Part shown: in pieces, positions 27,115-36,696 of the stretch | How the letters are laid out: each line of letters opens with the position of its first letter | Position numbering within the stretch: position 1 is the stretch's first letter | Origin: Anaerolineales bacterium | GTDB taxonomy: Bacteria; Chloroflexota; Anaerolineae; Anaerolineales; Villigracilaceae | Length of the DNA: 64,000 bases | Reading direction: 5' to 3' | NCBI GenBank assembly: GCA_015075725.1 | Contig: JABTTV010000001.1 | Coordinates: forward strand, 2,480,001-2,544,000 | The notes under the pieces: model-generated | Told to the model about the DNA's origin: nothing | The model's database searches: none | The model's input: only the letters and a program-made list of their open reading frames with translations | Translations under genes and position numbers: made by a program

Positions 27115-27861
27115 ATGACATTTGAATCCATTCTCCCCATGCCCGATTTGTTCGACGCGCGGCGCGTATTGTGCATTCAACCGCATTATGACGATAATGA
27201 CATCGGCGCAGGCGGAACATTCGCGCAACTCGCAATGAAAGGCGCGGATGTGATCTACCTCACCGTCACCGATGATCTGGCTGGCGTTGTGGATACGTCA
27301 CTTTCGGCGCAAGCCGCGACCGAGTCTCTTGCGCGTGATCAACTTGCGGCGGGGAAGATTATCGGGGTGAAGGAACAAATTCTCCTGAATTATCCCGACG
27401 CGGGCGAGTATGATTATTTTGCCCTGCGCCGCGACATTCTGAAATACATCCGGGAGTTGAAGCCCGATTTCGTTTTCACCTGCGACCCATGGCTGACTTA
27501 CGAAGCGCACCGCGATCACCTCCAAACGGGACATGCCGTCGCGGAAGCGGTCTTATTCTCCAGCCTGATGAAAATCCCTTCGTACGATCCAGCTGTGGAC
27601 GCAGCCTATAAGGACCATTTCATCCAGGGGGTGGGGTTTTACTACTCGCGCGAACCAAATCTCATCGTAGACATCGCTTCGACGTGGGAGGCGAAAGTCG
27701 CTGCAATACGCTGCTACGAAACGCAAATCCCATCTAACGAAGCGGATCAAATCGTCATGGCGCTGCAACTCAAGTCACAGCAGATTTGCACAGATAAGGA
27801 TTTCAAACTTGGCGAGCCGTTCAAGGTGTTGCATCCGCGCGCCTTGCATTGTGGACTTTGA
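27115..27861 (+). CDS. PIG-L/LmbE-family deacetylase
   Basis: The ATG at 27115 gives a 248-residue protein with the compact family length; the codons upstream overlap the GH4 gene. The catalytic block is IQPHYDDNDIGAGGT (His24, Asp26, Asp27) and the second metal site is EAHRDHLQTG. Known relatives remove N-acetyl groups from GlcNAc-inositol, GlcNAc-malate or paromamine-type compounds. It is the second deacetylase of this array and lacks the Cys-rich extension of the first. It overlaps the upstream part of the next reading frame, whose true start is further on. Confidence 0.9.
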   Translation: MTFESILPMPDLFDARRVLCIQPHYDDNDIGAGGTFAQLAMKGADVIYLTVTDDLAGVVDTSLSAQAATESLARDQLAAGKIIGVKEQILLNYPDAGEYDYFALRRDILKYIRELKPDFVFTCDPWLTYEAHRDHLQTGHAVAEAVLFSSLMKIPSYDPAVDAAYKDHFIQGVGFYYSREPNLIVDIASTWEAKVAAIRCYETQIPSNEADQIVMALQLKSQQICTDKDFKLGEPFKVLHPRALHCGL

Positions 27862-27887
27862 CCAGCATTCATATCAAAGGAGCTGTC

Positions 27888-29228
27888 ATGGCACAGGAAT
27901 TTCAAACCAGCACGAAGACAAGGATCATGTATTCATTGACCAGCCTCGGCGTGGCGACGCTAGCCGAAGCCATCGCTGGCATCATCGCCTTCTACATTGT
28001 GGATGTAAAAAACCTGCCCGTCACCTGGTATTCGACTTTCTGGTTTTTCTACACCATCTACAACGCACTGAACAATCCCGCGCTCGGTTACATATCCGAC
28101 CGCACACGAACGCGCTGGGGACGGCGCATTCCGTACGTACTTTTTGGCGGGTTGCCCTACGCGGTCGCTTTTGCGCTCATCTTCACAGCGCCTTTCGACG
28201 GCAGGGATGATCCCGTTGGATTGTTGATCTACTTTGGAATTATGATCGTCGTTTGGGAGGGACTCTATACCGCGATTGCCACGGGTTATTACGGGCTCCT
28301 GCCTGAAATGTTCGGCTCGTACCGCGAACGAACGGACGTTGCCGCCAAGATGAACATCTTCCAAACCATCGCGCTTGTGTTGGGCGCGGCTCTGCCTCCG
28401 CTGCTTGCGGACATGCTGGGTTGGTCGGGCATGGCGATTCTGCTTTCGGTTATTTCTGTCATTGCCATTTATGTGGGATATCCCTTCCTCTTTGAGCGTG
28501 CCGACCTCAAAACCGATACATCCTTCCCGTTCAACGCGGCGCTCAAAGCCACCTTCTACAACCGCAGTTACCTCACCGCCGCAGGCTCGCAGATGATGAG
28601 GTTCTTTGCCACAGGTTCATTGCAAACGGGTATTTTGTTTTACCTCAAATACAGCCTCAAAGTGGATGAAAGCAACGCCACAACCATTCTTGGCATTGCG
28701 TTTCTCATCGCCATGTTCTCGCTCTACCCGTGGCGCAATTGGGTGGCGAACAAACTCGACTCGCGCCGTACGCTCATGCTCGCCAATGCGGTTATGATCC
28801 TGGGTATAGTGCCGATGGGTTTCTCGCCCGACATCAACTTCACTTATGCCGCCGCAGTCGTTCTTGGCATCGGTCTCGGCGGACTTGTGCTCATCGGCGA
28901 TGTCATCATGACCGAAGTCATTGACGAAGACGAAGTAAAGACGGGTCATCAGCGCGCGGGCATGTACTTCGGCATGAGCGGATTCCTGATCACTCTCAGC
29001 GGCTTGCTTGTCTCGTCTGTCTTCGGTCTCGTCATGCCTGCCTTTGGCTACGACACGCTCCTTGACGTTCAACCTGCCTCAGTTGATTTGGGCTTCCGCA
29101 TATTCCTGACCGTTCCGACCTCCATTGGCTTTCTGCTCGCCATCTTTCTGTTGTGGTTGTATCCGCTGCACGGCAAATATTTGCAGGAAATCAAAGAGAC
29201 GTTAATAAAGAAAAGAGGCGAAGCCTAA
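27888..29228 (+). CDS. GPH-family sugar:cation symporter
   Basis: The start at 27888 follows AAAGGAG. The 446-residue membrane protein has twelve predicted segments and the GPH (MelB/XylP) signature LNNPALGYISDRTRTRWGRRIPYVLFG near residues 60-90, with the Asp-Arg-Arg loop between segments 2 and 3. Family members carry glycosides, pentosides or hexuronides with Na+ or H+. The second half begins near residue 215. It sits between the deacetylase and the BadF-type kinase, whose gene starts directly after this stop. Confidence 0.92.
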   Translation: MAQEFQTSTKTRIMYSLTSLGVATLAEAIAGIIAFYIVDVKNLPVTWYSTFWFFYTIYNALNNPALGYISDRTRTRWGRRIPYVLFGGLPYAVAFALIFTAPFDGRDDPVGLLIYFGIMIVVWEGLYTAIATGYYGLLPEMFGSYRERTDVAAKMNIFQTIALVLGAALPPLLADMLGWSGMAILLSVISVIAIYVGYPFLFERADLKTDTSFPFNAALKATFYNRSYLTAAGSQMMRFFATGSLQTGILFYLKYSLKVDESNATTILGIAFLIAMFSLYPWRNWVANKLDSRRTLMLANAVMILGIVPMGFSPDINFTYAAAVVLGIGLGGLVLIGDVIMTEVIDEDEVKTGHQRAGMYFGMSGFLITLSGLLVSSVFGLVMPAFGYDTLLDVQPASVDLGFRIFLTVPTSIGFLLAIFLLWLYPLHGKYLQEIKETLIKKRGEA

Positions 29229-30200
29229 ATGCGTTATTTTCTCGGTATAGACGTTGGTTCATCAAAAACCCACGCCCTGATCGCAGATGAGACCGGTCAA
29301 TGTGTAGGGTTTGGCGCATCCGGTGGAGGGAATCATCAAGGTGTTGGATATGAAGGGCTTGAGCGAGTGTTGAATGTGTCGTTCGAGGGCGCATTGAAAA
29401 TGTCTGGGTTGGACAGGGCTCAACTTGCGGGAGCAGGTTTCGGCGTGGCAGGATGCGATTTCCCATCCGACCGGGAACCGCACTTGCAGGCGATATCCAA
29501 ATTGGGTTTGTCGTGCCCGGTGGAGGTCGTCAATGATGGCTGGAACGGTCTGTACGCTGGCGCGACCCGCGGGATAGGCGTCAACGTCACCGCTGGGTCC
29601 GGAGTCAATTGCCGCGGGCGTGGCAGAAACGGACAGGAGGGCAGGATCGTCGGCAATGGCGTGGAGTTCGGCGAATTCGGTGGCGCGATGGATATCGTTC
29701 TGCATGCTCAGCAGCAAGTAAACTATGCTTGGATCAAACGAATACCGCCCACGCAGCTCACAAACATTTTCCTCGAAGCCACAGGCGCGCGAGATGAAAT
29801 GGATTTGATGGAAGGGCTTTCCAACAATTATTACCATCCATTTCCGCATCTTGCCGTTGAGATTGCCGATGCGGCAGAGAAGGGCGATCATGCGGCAGTC
29901 GAAGTCATGCGGCGATCGGGTGAAGAATTGGGTTGGCTGGCGGTGTCGGTGGCGCGGCAGATCGAAATGGAAAATGAGGTGGTCGAGATCGTTCAATCGG
30001 GCAGCGTGTTCAATGCCGGCGATATTCTCATCCAGCCCATGCAGGGCGTCATCCTGAATCACGTTCCCAAGGCAAGGTTGATTCGCCTCGACTGTCCACC
30101 AGTGGTGGGCGCGGTCGTTCTTAGCATGGAGCATGCTGACTTCGATGGGTATTCTGTTCGTGGCAGGATCGTCCGAACTGCAAAGGAACTGGTCATATGA
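29229..30200 (+). CDS. BadF/BadG-type ATPase, N-acetylglucosamine-kinase-like
   Basis: The 323-residue protein has the ASKHA phosphate-1 motif FLGIDVGSSKTHALI, the GAGFGVAGCDFP and VVNDGWNGLYAG (catalytic Asp) blocks, and VTAGSGVNCRGR with the Gly-rich ATP loop. This pattern is typical of BadF-family kinases annotated as GlcNAc or glucosamine kinases. Its start follows the previous stop without a gap, and its stop overlaps the next ATG (ATGA). The likely role is phosphorylation of an imported or deacetylated amino sugar. Confidence 0.88.
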   Translation: MRYFLGIDVGSSKTHALIADETGQCVGFGASGGGNHQGVGYEGLERVLNVSFEGALKMSGLDRAQLAGAGFGVAGCDFPSDREPHLQAISKLGLSCPVEVVNDGWNGLYAGATRGIGVNVTAGSGVNCRGRGRNGQEGRIVGNGVEFGEFGGAMDIVLHAQQQVNYAWIKRIPPTQLTNIFLEATGARDEMDLMEGLSNNYYHPFPHLAVEIADAAEKGDHAAVEVMRRSGEELGWLAVSVARQIEMENEVVEIVQSGSVFNAGDILIQPMQGVILNHVPKARLIRLDCPPVVGAVVLSMEHADFDGYSVRGRIVRTAKELVI

Positions 30201-31369
30201 AGATCGGCTACGCACACACGGTCATCACGCCTTCGCTGGATAAACCCGTTTATCTCGCGGGCTTCGGCAACGGCCGCCGCGCAGAAACCATCCACGATGA
30301 TCTTTACGTCCGCGCGCTTGCTCTTCAAGCCGGGCAAACCACATTGGTATTGGTGGCGCTCGACCTGATCGGTTTCTTCCGCCCTGACGTGTACGAAGTG
30401 ATCGGGAAAGTGAATCGCCCGGATGCGCAGATCGTCATCGCATCCACTCACACCCATCACGGACCCGACACGATGGGGCTATGGGGGCGCGACCAAAAGA
30501 CCCGCGGTGTGGATGCGGATTACATGCGCGATACCAAACAAAAGATCGTGGATGTAACTCACGCCTCTCTTTCCGCGCTCAAACCTGCTTCTGCTAAATG
30601 GGCTTCTGTCCACGTCCCAGGCTTGGTCAAGAACGCGCGCAACCCTGAGATACTTGACAATGAACTAACACTGCTCCAATTTCTGGGTACTGATTACCGT
30701 TCACTGGTCACTCTTTTCAACTTCCCCTGCCACCCCGAAGTGTTATCGGAGCACAATCCACACATCACGTCTGATTATGTTCATTGTCTTCGCGAGGAGG
30801 TCGAAAAGCAGACCGGCGCTCCGTGCATTTTCTTATCTGGCGCATTGGGCGGCATGATGACCCCTGATGTTAAAGACCACTCGTTTGAAGAAGCCGAGAT
30901 TATGGGGAGGAGGCTGGCAAGGGAGGGGTTGAAGGCGTTGAGTGCAGTGAGAGGCAGCGACCAATCGCCAGTGATCAGTATGGCAAAAAAGGAAATTAAA
31001 GCTAAACTCACCAACATCCTATACAAACTCGCCTTTGGACGAAAACTCCTGCCGGATGTGCGTGATAAAGAAGGTTACATCACCACAGAGGTCAATCTCA
31101 TCAAGATCGGCGGGTTGTGGTTGGCAACGGTACCGGGGGAGTTACTGCCCAAGTTGGGTTTACAACTCAAGGCGTGGATGAAAGAGGCGGGTGCACAGGT
31201 GACAGGCGTGATTGGGCTGGCGAACGATGAGTTGGGCTACATCCTGCCTGTCGAAGATTTCAAATATCCGTGGAACCCGTTCAAGCCAGGGAAACACTAC
31301 GAAGAAACGAATTCCATTGGGAAGGATATCGCGCCGAAGGTGATGGATGGTATTAGAAATCTGTTGTAA
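30197..31369 (+). CDS. neutral/alkaline ceramidase N-terminal-domain protein
   Basis: This 390-residue protein has the N-terminal pattern of the family: GYAHTVITPSLDKPVYLAGF, LVLVALDLIGF, VIASTHTHHGPDTMGLWG with the zinc-binding histidines, LFNFPCHPEVL and IFLSGALGGMMTP. True neutral ceramidases are about 650 residues or more and carry a signal peptide and a C-terminal Ig-like domain. This protein has neither, so it is probably a cytoplasmic amidase or deacetylase acting on an N-acylated sugar rather than ceramide. The same short form is often found among sugar genes. Confidence 0.82.
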   Translation: MKIGYAHTVITPSLDKPVYLAGFGNGRRAETIHDDLYVRALALQAGQTTLVLVALDLIGFFRPDVYEVIGKVNRPDAQIVIASTHTHHGPDTMGLWGRDQKTRGVDADYMRDTKQKIVDVTHASLSALKPASAKWASVHVPGLVKNARNPEILDNELTLLQFLGTDYRSLVTLFNFPCHPEVLSEHNPHITSDYVHCLREEVEKQTGAPCIFLSGALGGMMTPDVKDHSFEEAEIMGRRLAREGLKALSAVRGSDQSPVISMAKKEIKAKLTNILYKLAFGRKLLPDVRDKEGYITTEVNLIKIGGLWLATVPGELLPKLGLQLKAWMKEAGAQVTGVIGLANDELGYILPVEDFKYPWNPFKPGKHYEETNSIGKDIAPKVMDGIRNLL

Positions 31370-31390
31370 ATCAAATCGAAGGAGTATCAA

Positions 31391-32671
<1,281 letters not shown>

Positions 32672-32692
32672 AGAATTGTTGTTACAAGAATT

Positions 32693-32720
32693 AACGCCCT
32701 GTCTATTTTGACAGGGCGTT
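32693..32720. terminator. bidirectional hairpin between convergent operons
   Basis: AACGCCCTGTC (32693-32703) and GACAGGGCGTT (32710-32720) form an 11-bp perfect stem with a TATTTT loop. It lies between the plus-strand DegT gene and the converging minus-strand moaA gene. No long T-run follows on either side, so it may stop transcription only in part or act as a 3'-end stabiliser. Confidence 0.65.
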
Positions 32721-32797
32721 GAACTAATCAACGATTATGCTGTTACAGCAGTCCTAAATTAATACCCATATCATTTACTTTGTATGATTTATTTATA

Positions 32798-33793
32798 TCA
32801 CCCGCCGATCTGACTCATGCCGCGTTGTGAACCGGCGGGCACAGTTGTGAGCATCTTGTGATGCTGTGGTTTATTGAGAATGGCTTGGCGATAATGATCG
32901 TCCAGGGGTTGCCCTGAGCGTACAGCCTCGCGTAACGAGATTTCATTGGAGTTATCGAGGCACGGTCGTAATTTCCCGTCCGCTGTAAGGCGAAGGCGGT
33001 TGCAGGTATCACAAAAATGTTCGCCAAGCGGTGAAATAAATCCCACCGTGCCCAAAGCACCCGGAATACGAAACGTCCTTGCCGGACCGTTACCGATGAC
33101 GGCTTGTACCGGTTGTATGTCGAACGCTGAAAGCTGCGCGCGCATCTCTTGTACAGAAACATATCGCTCGGAGGGGGTTGGAAAACCATCTCCCCAATCT
33201 TGTATATTCCCGACCGGCATCAGCTCGATAAAACGTACGTGCCAGTCATGTACAATGGTCAACCTGGCGAGGGCGGGCAATTCGTCGTCGTTGAGTCCGC
33301 GCACGATCACGGTATTCAACTTGATGGGCGTGAGATGCGCCCGTTCGGCGGCGGCAATCCCCTCCCACACCTGGTCAATGTCTCCGCCGCGGGTGATGCG
33401 TGTGAACTTCTTGCGGTCGAGCGTATCCAGACTGATATTGACACGGCTCAAGCGCGCATCGGCGAGCGGCTGCGCCAGCCGTCCGAGCAGCATTGCATTG
33501 GTTGTTAGGCTTACTTCTTCGATATTTGGGATGGAGGCGATGCGGCGCACGATCTCAACGATGAGTGGATGCATCAACGGTTCGCCGCCTGTCAATCTCA
33601 CGCGTCTCACTCCCCACCTTGAAGCTGTTTCGACGACCCGCAGAATTTCATCCGCTGAAAGTTGTTCCTCCCTCGGCTGCCATTGCAAACCGTCCTTCGG
33701 CATGCAATAAACGCATCGGAGATTGCAGCGATCTGTGAGAGAGATACGCAGGTATGTGATCGAACGCCCGAATGGATCGATGAAGTCTTTCAT
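32798..33793 (-). CDS. moaA: GTP 3',8-cyclase MoaA (molybdopterin biosynthesis)
   Basis: The ATG at 33793 is part of an ATGA overlap with the upstream tauE-like stop, which fixes the start; the open frame continues upstream but only as a shadow. The 331-residue protein has the radical SAM motif CNLRCVYC, VRLTGGEPLMHP, the second cluster in HFCDTCNRLRLTADGKLRPC, and the conserved C-terminal GG (SQIGG). MoaA makes the first intermediate of molybdopterin from GTP. Its placement behind FmdE and TauE and a DmsABC locus links it to cofactor supply for that enzyme. Confidence 0.97.
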   Translation of the reverse strand: MKDFIDPFGRSITYLRISLTDRCNLRCVYCMPKDGLQWQPREEQLSADEILRVVETASRWGVRRVRLTGGEPLMHPLIVEIVRRIASIPNIEEVSLTTNAMLLGRLAQPLADARLSRVNISLDTLDRKKFTRITRGGDIDQVWEGIAAAERAHLTPIKLNTVIVRGLNDDELPALARLTIVHDWHVRFIELMPVGNIQDWGDGFPTPSERYVSVQEMRAQLSAFDIQPVQAVIGNGPARTFRIPGALGTVGFISPLGEHFCDTCNRLRLTADGKLRPCLDNSNEISLREAVRSGQPLDDHYRQAILNKPQHHKMLTTVPAGSQRGMSQIGG

Positions 33794-34542
33794 GCGAATA
33801 GGGTGGTTAACCAATAGGTGCCGACTGCAATCGACAGGATGGTGCCCAATGCGCGGCGGACACCTGAGATCGAGAACCGGATCGCGCCCAACCGACTGCC
33901 GATCAACGCGCCAGCCAGACCGAAGATCAGAAGCGAAACGCCGAACTCGCCAAAATCCAGGGTTCCGGTTGCGACGCGGCCGAACAACCCGCTCAACGAA
34001 TTGACGGCGATGAATCCTCCCGCAGATGCGGCAGCTTCCTTGGCATTCCCCCATTGCATGAGAATGATAAGCGGTGAGAGAAAGATACCGCCGCCGATGC
34101 CTATCATTCCCGAGAGCAGGCCAATGGCGGCTCCACTGATCAATGCGAGCCATAACGGGACCGGACGATGTTTCCAATCCGGTGCTTCGCTGATCACGGG
34201 GGCTAGAACCATGCGCAATGCAAGATAAGTCAACATCACATACAATAAAGTTGTATATGTCCTATCGGTGAGCTTTATTGTGGCGCCCAGAAATGCCGCC
34301 GGGATCGAAGCCACAAGGAACGGAAGCAGCAACCGCAGGCGAAAATGACCGGCGCGCATGTAATTCACAAATGATATGGACGAAACAAAGATGTTCAATA
34401 CCAGGGCTGTGCTCGCCATGACCGCCACCGGAATGCCAAAAAAGCTCATGGCAACCAGGTACCCCGACGCGCCGCCAAAACCCGCGCTGGAATACAATAA
34501 GGCGATCGCGAAAACAAGAAACGAGATCAGAATGTCTGTCAC
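33790..34542 (-). CDS. TauE/SafE-family sulfite or sulfonate exporter-like membrane protein
   Basis: I place the start at GTG 34542, which overlaps the FmdE stop as GTGA and begins VTDILISFL; the longer upstream frame lies inside fmdE. The 250-residue protein has seven or eight membrane segments and the TauE/SafE repeat signature: SSAGFGGASGYLVA near residue 18 and GMIGIGGGIFLSPLIIL near residue 140. The family carries sulfite, sulfoacetate or other organosulfur anions, and its presence next to a DMSO-reductase-like enzyme hints at sulfur chemistry. The substrate is unproven. Confidence 0.9.
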   Translation of the reverse strand: MTDILISFLVFAIALLYSSAGFGGASGYLVAMSFFGIPVAVMASTALVLNIFVSSISFVNYMRAGHFRLRLLLPFLVASIPAAFLGATIKLTDRTYTTLLYVMLTYLALRMVLAPVISEAPDWKHRPVPLWLALISGAAIGLLSGMIGIGGGIFLSPLIILMQWGNAKEAAASAGGFIAVNSLSGLFGRVATGTLDFGEFGVSLLIFGLAGALIGSRLGAIRFSISGVRRALGTILSIAVGTYWLTTLFA

Positions 34543-35144
34543 GGCTGTGAGTTCTCGAGGATGGGAATTGAGACCGGGATCCGATAATAGGAATATCCGG
34601 CGCAGGGGCGACAGAGGATAATCCCTTCGTGGATGATCTCGCGTTCGTTCATGATCTCTTCGCCGCACGCCTCACACCGGACCCGGATGCCGGGCCTCGA
34701 CACGATGGACTCGATTGTCGCTTTGAGCTGGACTTCCGTCACGGTAAGCATTTCGTCGTCTGGCATGATCTGGTAGGTTTGCATTTGAGCGAAGTAATGA
34801 CGGGATTCATCCACGGCATATTTGCGGGCTTTCTCGCGGATGTCCAATGCGGGGGCTACACGGAAGGCGCGATGCGTTTCTGTATCGATGAATGTTGCGG
34901 CGGCTTTGCCATAGTCTTCGATCCGCAGGGTGCGATGGCCGACGGTGCAATCTGTTGCAGCCGAAAGCCCGTCGACAAAGCAACCGTCGGTTTCGGCGAT
35001 GGTCAGAATCCGTTTCGAGCGCAGGTTCGGACCGAGTTGCAATGAGCCGAGTCCCCTGAGTCCGATGCGAACGCCGAGGATCTGGCGCGGACAGAGATGG
35101 GAATGAAGTTTCGAAGATTTTTCAAGCAGGAGTTGAATATCCAT
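34539..35144 (-). CDS. FmdE-family (formylmethanofuran dehydrogenase subunit E) protein
   Basis: The 201-residue protein has the FmdE domain in residues 1-125: SHLCPRQILGVRIGL, AETDGCFVDGLSAATDCTVGHRTLRIEDYGKAA, with the Cys and His residues typical of the family. A short zinc-ribbon-like C-terminus follows: VRCEACGEEIMN and ILCRPCAGY. FmdE proteins are tied to molybdenum and tungsten enzymes, but their biochemical role is poorly known. A GAGGA site precedes the ATG. The gene follows a leader with a conditional terminator and overlaps tauE by GTGA. Confidence 0.9.
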   Translation of the reverse strand: MDIQLLLEKSSKLHSHLCPRQILGVRIGLRGLGSLQLGPNLRSKRILTIAETDGCFVDGLSAATDCTVGHRTLRIEDYGKAAATFIDTETHRAFRVAPALDIREKARKYAVDESRHYFAQMQTYQIMPDDEMLTVTEVQLKATIESIVSRPGIRVRCEACGEEIMNEREIIHEGIILCRPCAGYSYYRIPVSIPILENSQP

Positions 35145-35489
35145 GGTCTTCCTCGTACCTGTTTGTTATGGAATGTCATGCGGGCTGGTAAAAAAACACC
35201 GTCTCGCGAAAGGAGACGGCACGGCTTTATCACGCGTTCTCCTTTCCAAGTCAACCCCATTTGCATTAATGGGATTTCGGGGAGGCTGTTCCGTTTCCGG
35301 TTCAACCTTTGCACCTCGGGGGCGCCTGCCCGTTCCGTCATGACATTCGTTTTAGACCGAACAGATCGGAGCGTTGTTAATGGAATGAATTTCACCAATT
35401 CATTCTTTAGTATCATAGTGGATTTCCCCTCTTCCTGCATCATCAATCCGGGGTATTTTCGCCGTCACTCCAACGGGTGATGACGAAAA
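35145..35489 (-). promoter_or_regulatory. structured leader of fmdE-tauE-moaA, candidate molybdenum-cofactor riboswitch
   Basis: This 345-nt stretch has no convincing gene. Read on the minus strand it contains GGGC/GCCC and CCCATT/AATGGG stems, an ACAGCCTCCCCG block near 35280, and GGAAAGGAGAA near 35237-35248. GAAAGGAGA (35246-35238) can pair with TCTCCTTTC (35216-35208) over 9 bp, which would break the downstream terminator stem. A leader with terminator and antiterminator ahead of moaA-linked genes fits a Moco-type riboswitch; the class assignment is inference. A -10-like TATGAT lies near 35411. Confidence 0.55.
35190..35219 (-). terminator. intrinsic terminator in the fmdE leader
   Basis: On the minus strand CCGTCTC (35219-35213) and GAGACGG (35205-35199) form a 7-bp GC-rich stem with a 7-nt loop, followed after two bases by seven T (35196-35190). 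It lies 46 nt before the fmdE start, so it must be bypassed for expression, a hallmark of attenuation. Confidence 0.85.
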
Positions 35490-35705
35490 TCATTTTGTCA
35501 GGTCTTTGGTGGTCTTCTGAATCTCGTCGAGCACATCCAGTTCGGCTTTCAGCTCGCTGGAAAGCGACGAGAAGTAGGACCTCAAATTGCGGACGAATTT
35601 GCCGATCTCGCGCGCCGAACGCGCCAGCCGTTCCGGTCCGAGGACGATGGCTGCCAGCAGGATGATGACGATCAGTTCATTGCCGCCAATTCCGAAAATA
35701 TCCAT
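35490..35705 (-). CDS. tatB: TatA/TatB-type translocase subunit
   Basis: The 71-residue protein has the Tat pattern: a short outer N-terminus, a membrane helix (NELIVIILLAAIVLGPERL) ending in the GPERL/GP hinge, then an amphipathic helix with ARSAREIGKFVRNLR and an acidic, coiled tail. The GPERL hinge with a longer charged tail favours TatB over TatA. Its gene starts 1 nt after the tatC stop. Together with TatC and the upstream TatA it would export the folded Tat substrates of this locus. Confidence 0.85.
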   Translation of the reverse strand: MDIFGIGGNELIVIILLAAIVLGPERLARSAREIGKFVRNLRSYFSSLSSELKAELDVLDEIQKTTKDLTK

Positions 35706-35706
35706 A

Positions 35707-36510
35707 TCAACCTCTGCCGACGATGGCGGCTAAAAGGATGCTAATCAGGTAAAGTCCCATCAATGGAGCCATCACCAGCCCCATGTTGACCGGATCCACC
35801 GTGGGCGTGACCGCCGCGGCGATGAAAGCCATGCCTACGATGGCATAGCGCCAGCCGCTTGCGAGTTGTTTTGCGGTGACGAATTTCATCTTTGCCAGGA
35901 ACATGACGATCAAGGGCATTTCGAAGCAAACGCCGATCCAGAACATCAGCCGGGTGATGAATTCGAAATAATTCTCAGGCCGCACCTGGGTGGTGATGCC
36001 CATAAAGCCGGTCAGGAAGGGAATGGCAGCCGGGAGCATAATGAACCAGGTGAACGCGACTCCGCCTGCAAAGAGCAGGGTGGCAAGTGGGACCATGATA
36101 AGCAGCCAGAGGCGTTCCCGACCCTTCAAGCCGGGCAGGATGAACGCCATCACCTGGTAGACGATGAAAGGCATTGCAAGCACAAAGCCGCCCAGGAGCG
36201 AGACCTTCATGAAGATCGCGATATTTTCGGTCAACTCGATGGAGACGAGATTCGATATGCCGCCGATGGGCGCCGCGAGATAAGAGATGATCTGCCCGGA
36301 AAAAGCGAAGCTGATGCCGGTGGCGACGATTAACGCAAGGAACGCCTTGAAGATGCGGGAGCGCAATTCGTTGAGATGGGCAAGGAGAGGCGCCGAGCTC
36401 TCCATCTGGACACTGGCTTTTTTGTGGGCGCGTCCGAGCGCGCGAAAAACGCCGCGCCAGTTGCGTTTTTCCTTTTTCAGTGTGTTTACCTGTGCGTTCA
36501 CGTGCGGCAT
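35707..36510 (-). CDS. tatC: Sec-independent translocase TatC
   Basis: The 267-residue membrane protein has six predicted segments. The TatC start of the conserved region is LLAHLNELRSRIFKAFLAL near residue 43, and the Glu in the segment 1 outer loop is replaced by an APIGG-containing stretch. Later blocks include YQVMAFILPGLKGRERLWL, FVLAMPFIVYQV, FWIGVCFEMPLIVMFLAKM and AVTPTVDP, the last an almost invariant TatC motif. A basic N-terminal tail of about 40 residues is longer than usual. It recognises twin-arginine signals such as those of DmsA and the binding protein at 15420. Confidence 0.95.
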   Translation of the reverse strand: MPHVNAQVNTLKKEKRNWRGVFRALGRAHKKASVQMESSAPLLAHLNELRSRIFKAFLALIVATGISFAFSGQIISYLAAPIGGISNLVSIELTENIAIFMKVSLLGGFVLAMPFIVYQVMAFILPGLKGRERLWLLIMVPLATLLFAGGVAFTWFIMLPAAIPFLTGFMGITTQVRPENYFEFITRLMFWIGVCFEMPLIVMFLAKMKFVTAKQLASGWRYAIVGMAFIAAAVTPTVDPVNMGLVMAPLMGLYLISILLAAIVGRG

Positions 36511-36683
36511 TATCCGTTCTTATCGCCGGTTTCCGCCTGTTCCTCGTCGCCTTTCAAGCCCTTGCGGAAACTGGTGACGCCCTTGCCGATCTCACCGGCA
36601 ATTTTACTAATACGCCCCACTCCGAAAAGCAGGAGGAGGATGACCAGTAGGATGATCAATTCGGGGGTGCCTAAATGAAACAT
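36510..36683 (-). CDS. tatA: TatA-type translocase subunit
   Basis: The ATG at 36683, preceded by AAAGGAG, gives a 57-residue protein with the TatA pattern: LGTPELIILLVILLLLFGVGRISKIAGEIGKGV, in which the usual FG-P hinge is FGVGR, then a short amphipathic helix and an acidic tail. The open frame extends upstream but lacks a better start. The stop touches the tatC start. TatA forms the pore with TatC. Confidence 0.9.
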   Translation of the reverse strand: MFHLGTPELIILLVILLLLFGVGRISKIAGEIGKGVTSFRKGLKGDEEQAETGDKNG

Positions 36684-36696
36684 CTTCTTTTCTCCT

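Noticed and set aside
33794..34177. N-terminal extension of moaA in the same frame
   Set aside because: The extension is inside the tauE-like gene; the ATGA overlap and family length place the start at 33793.
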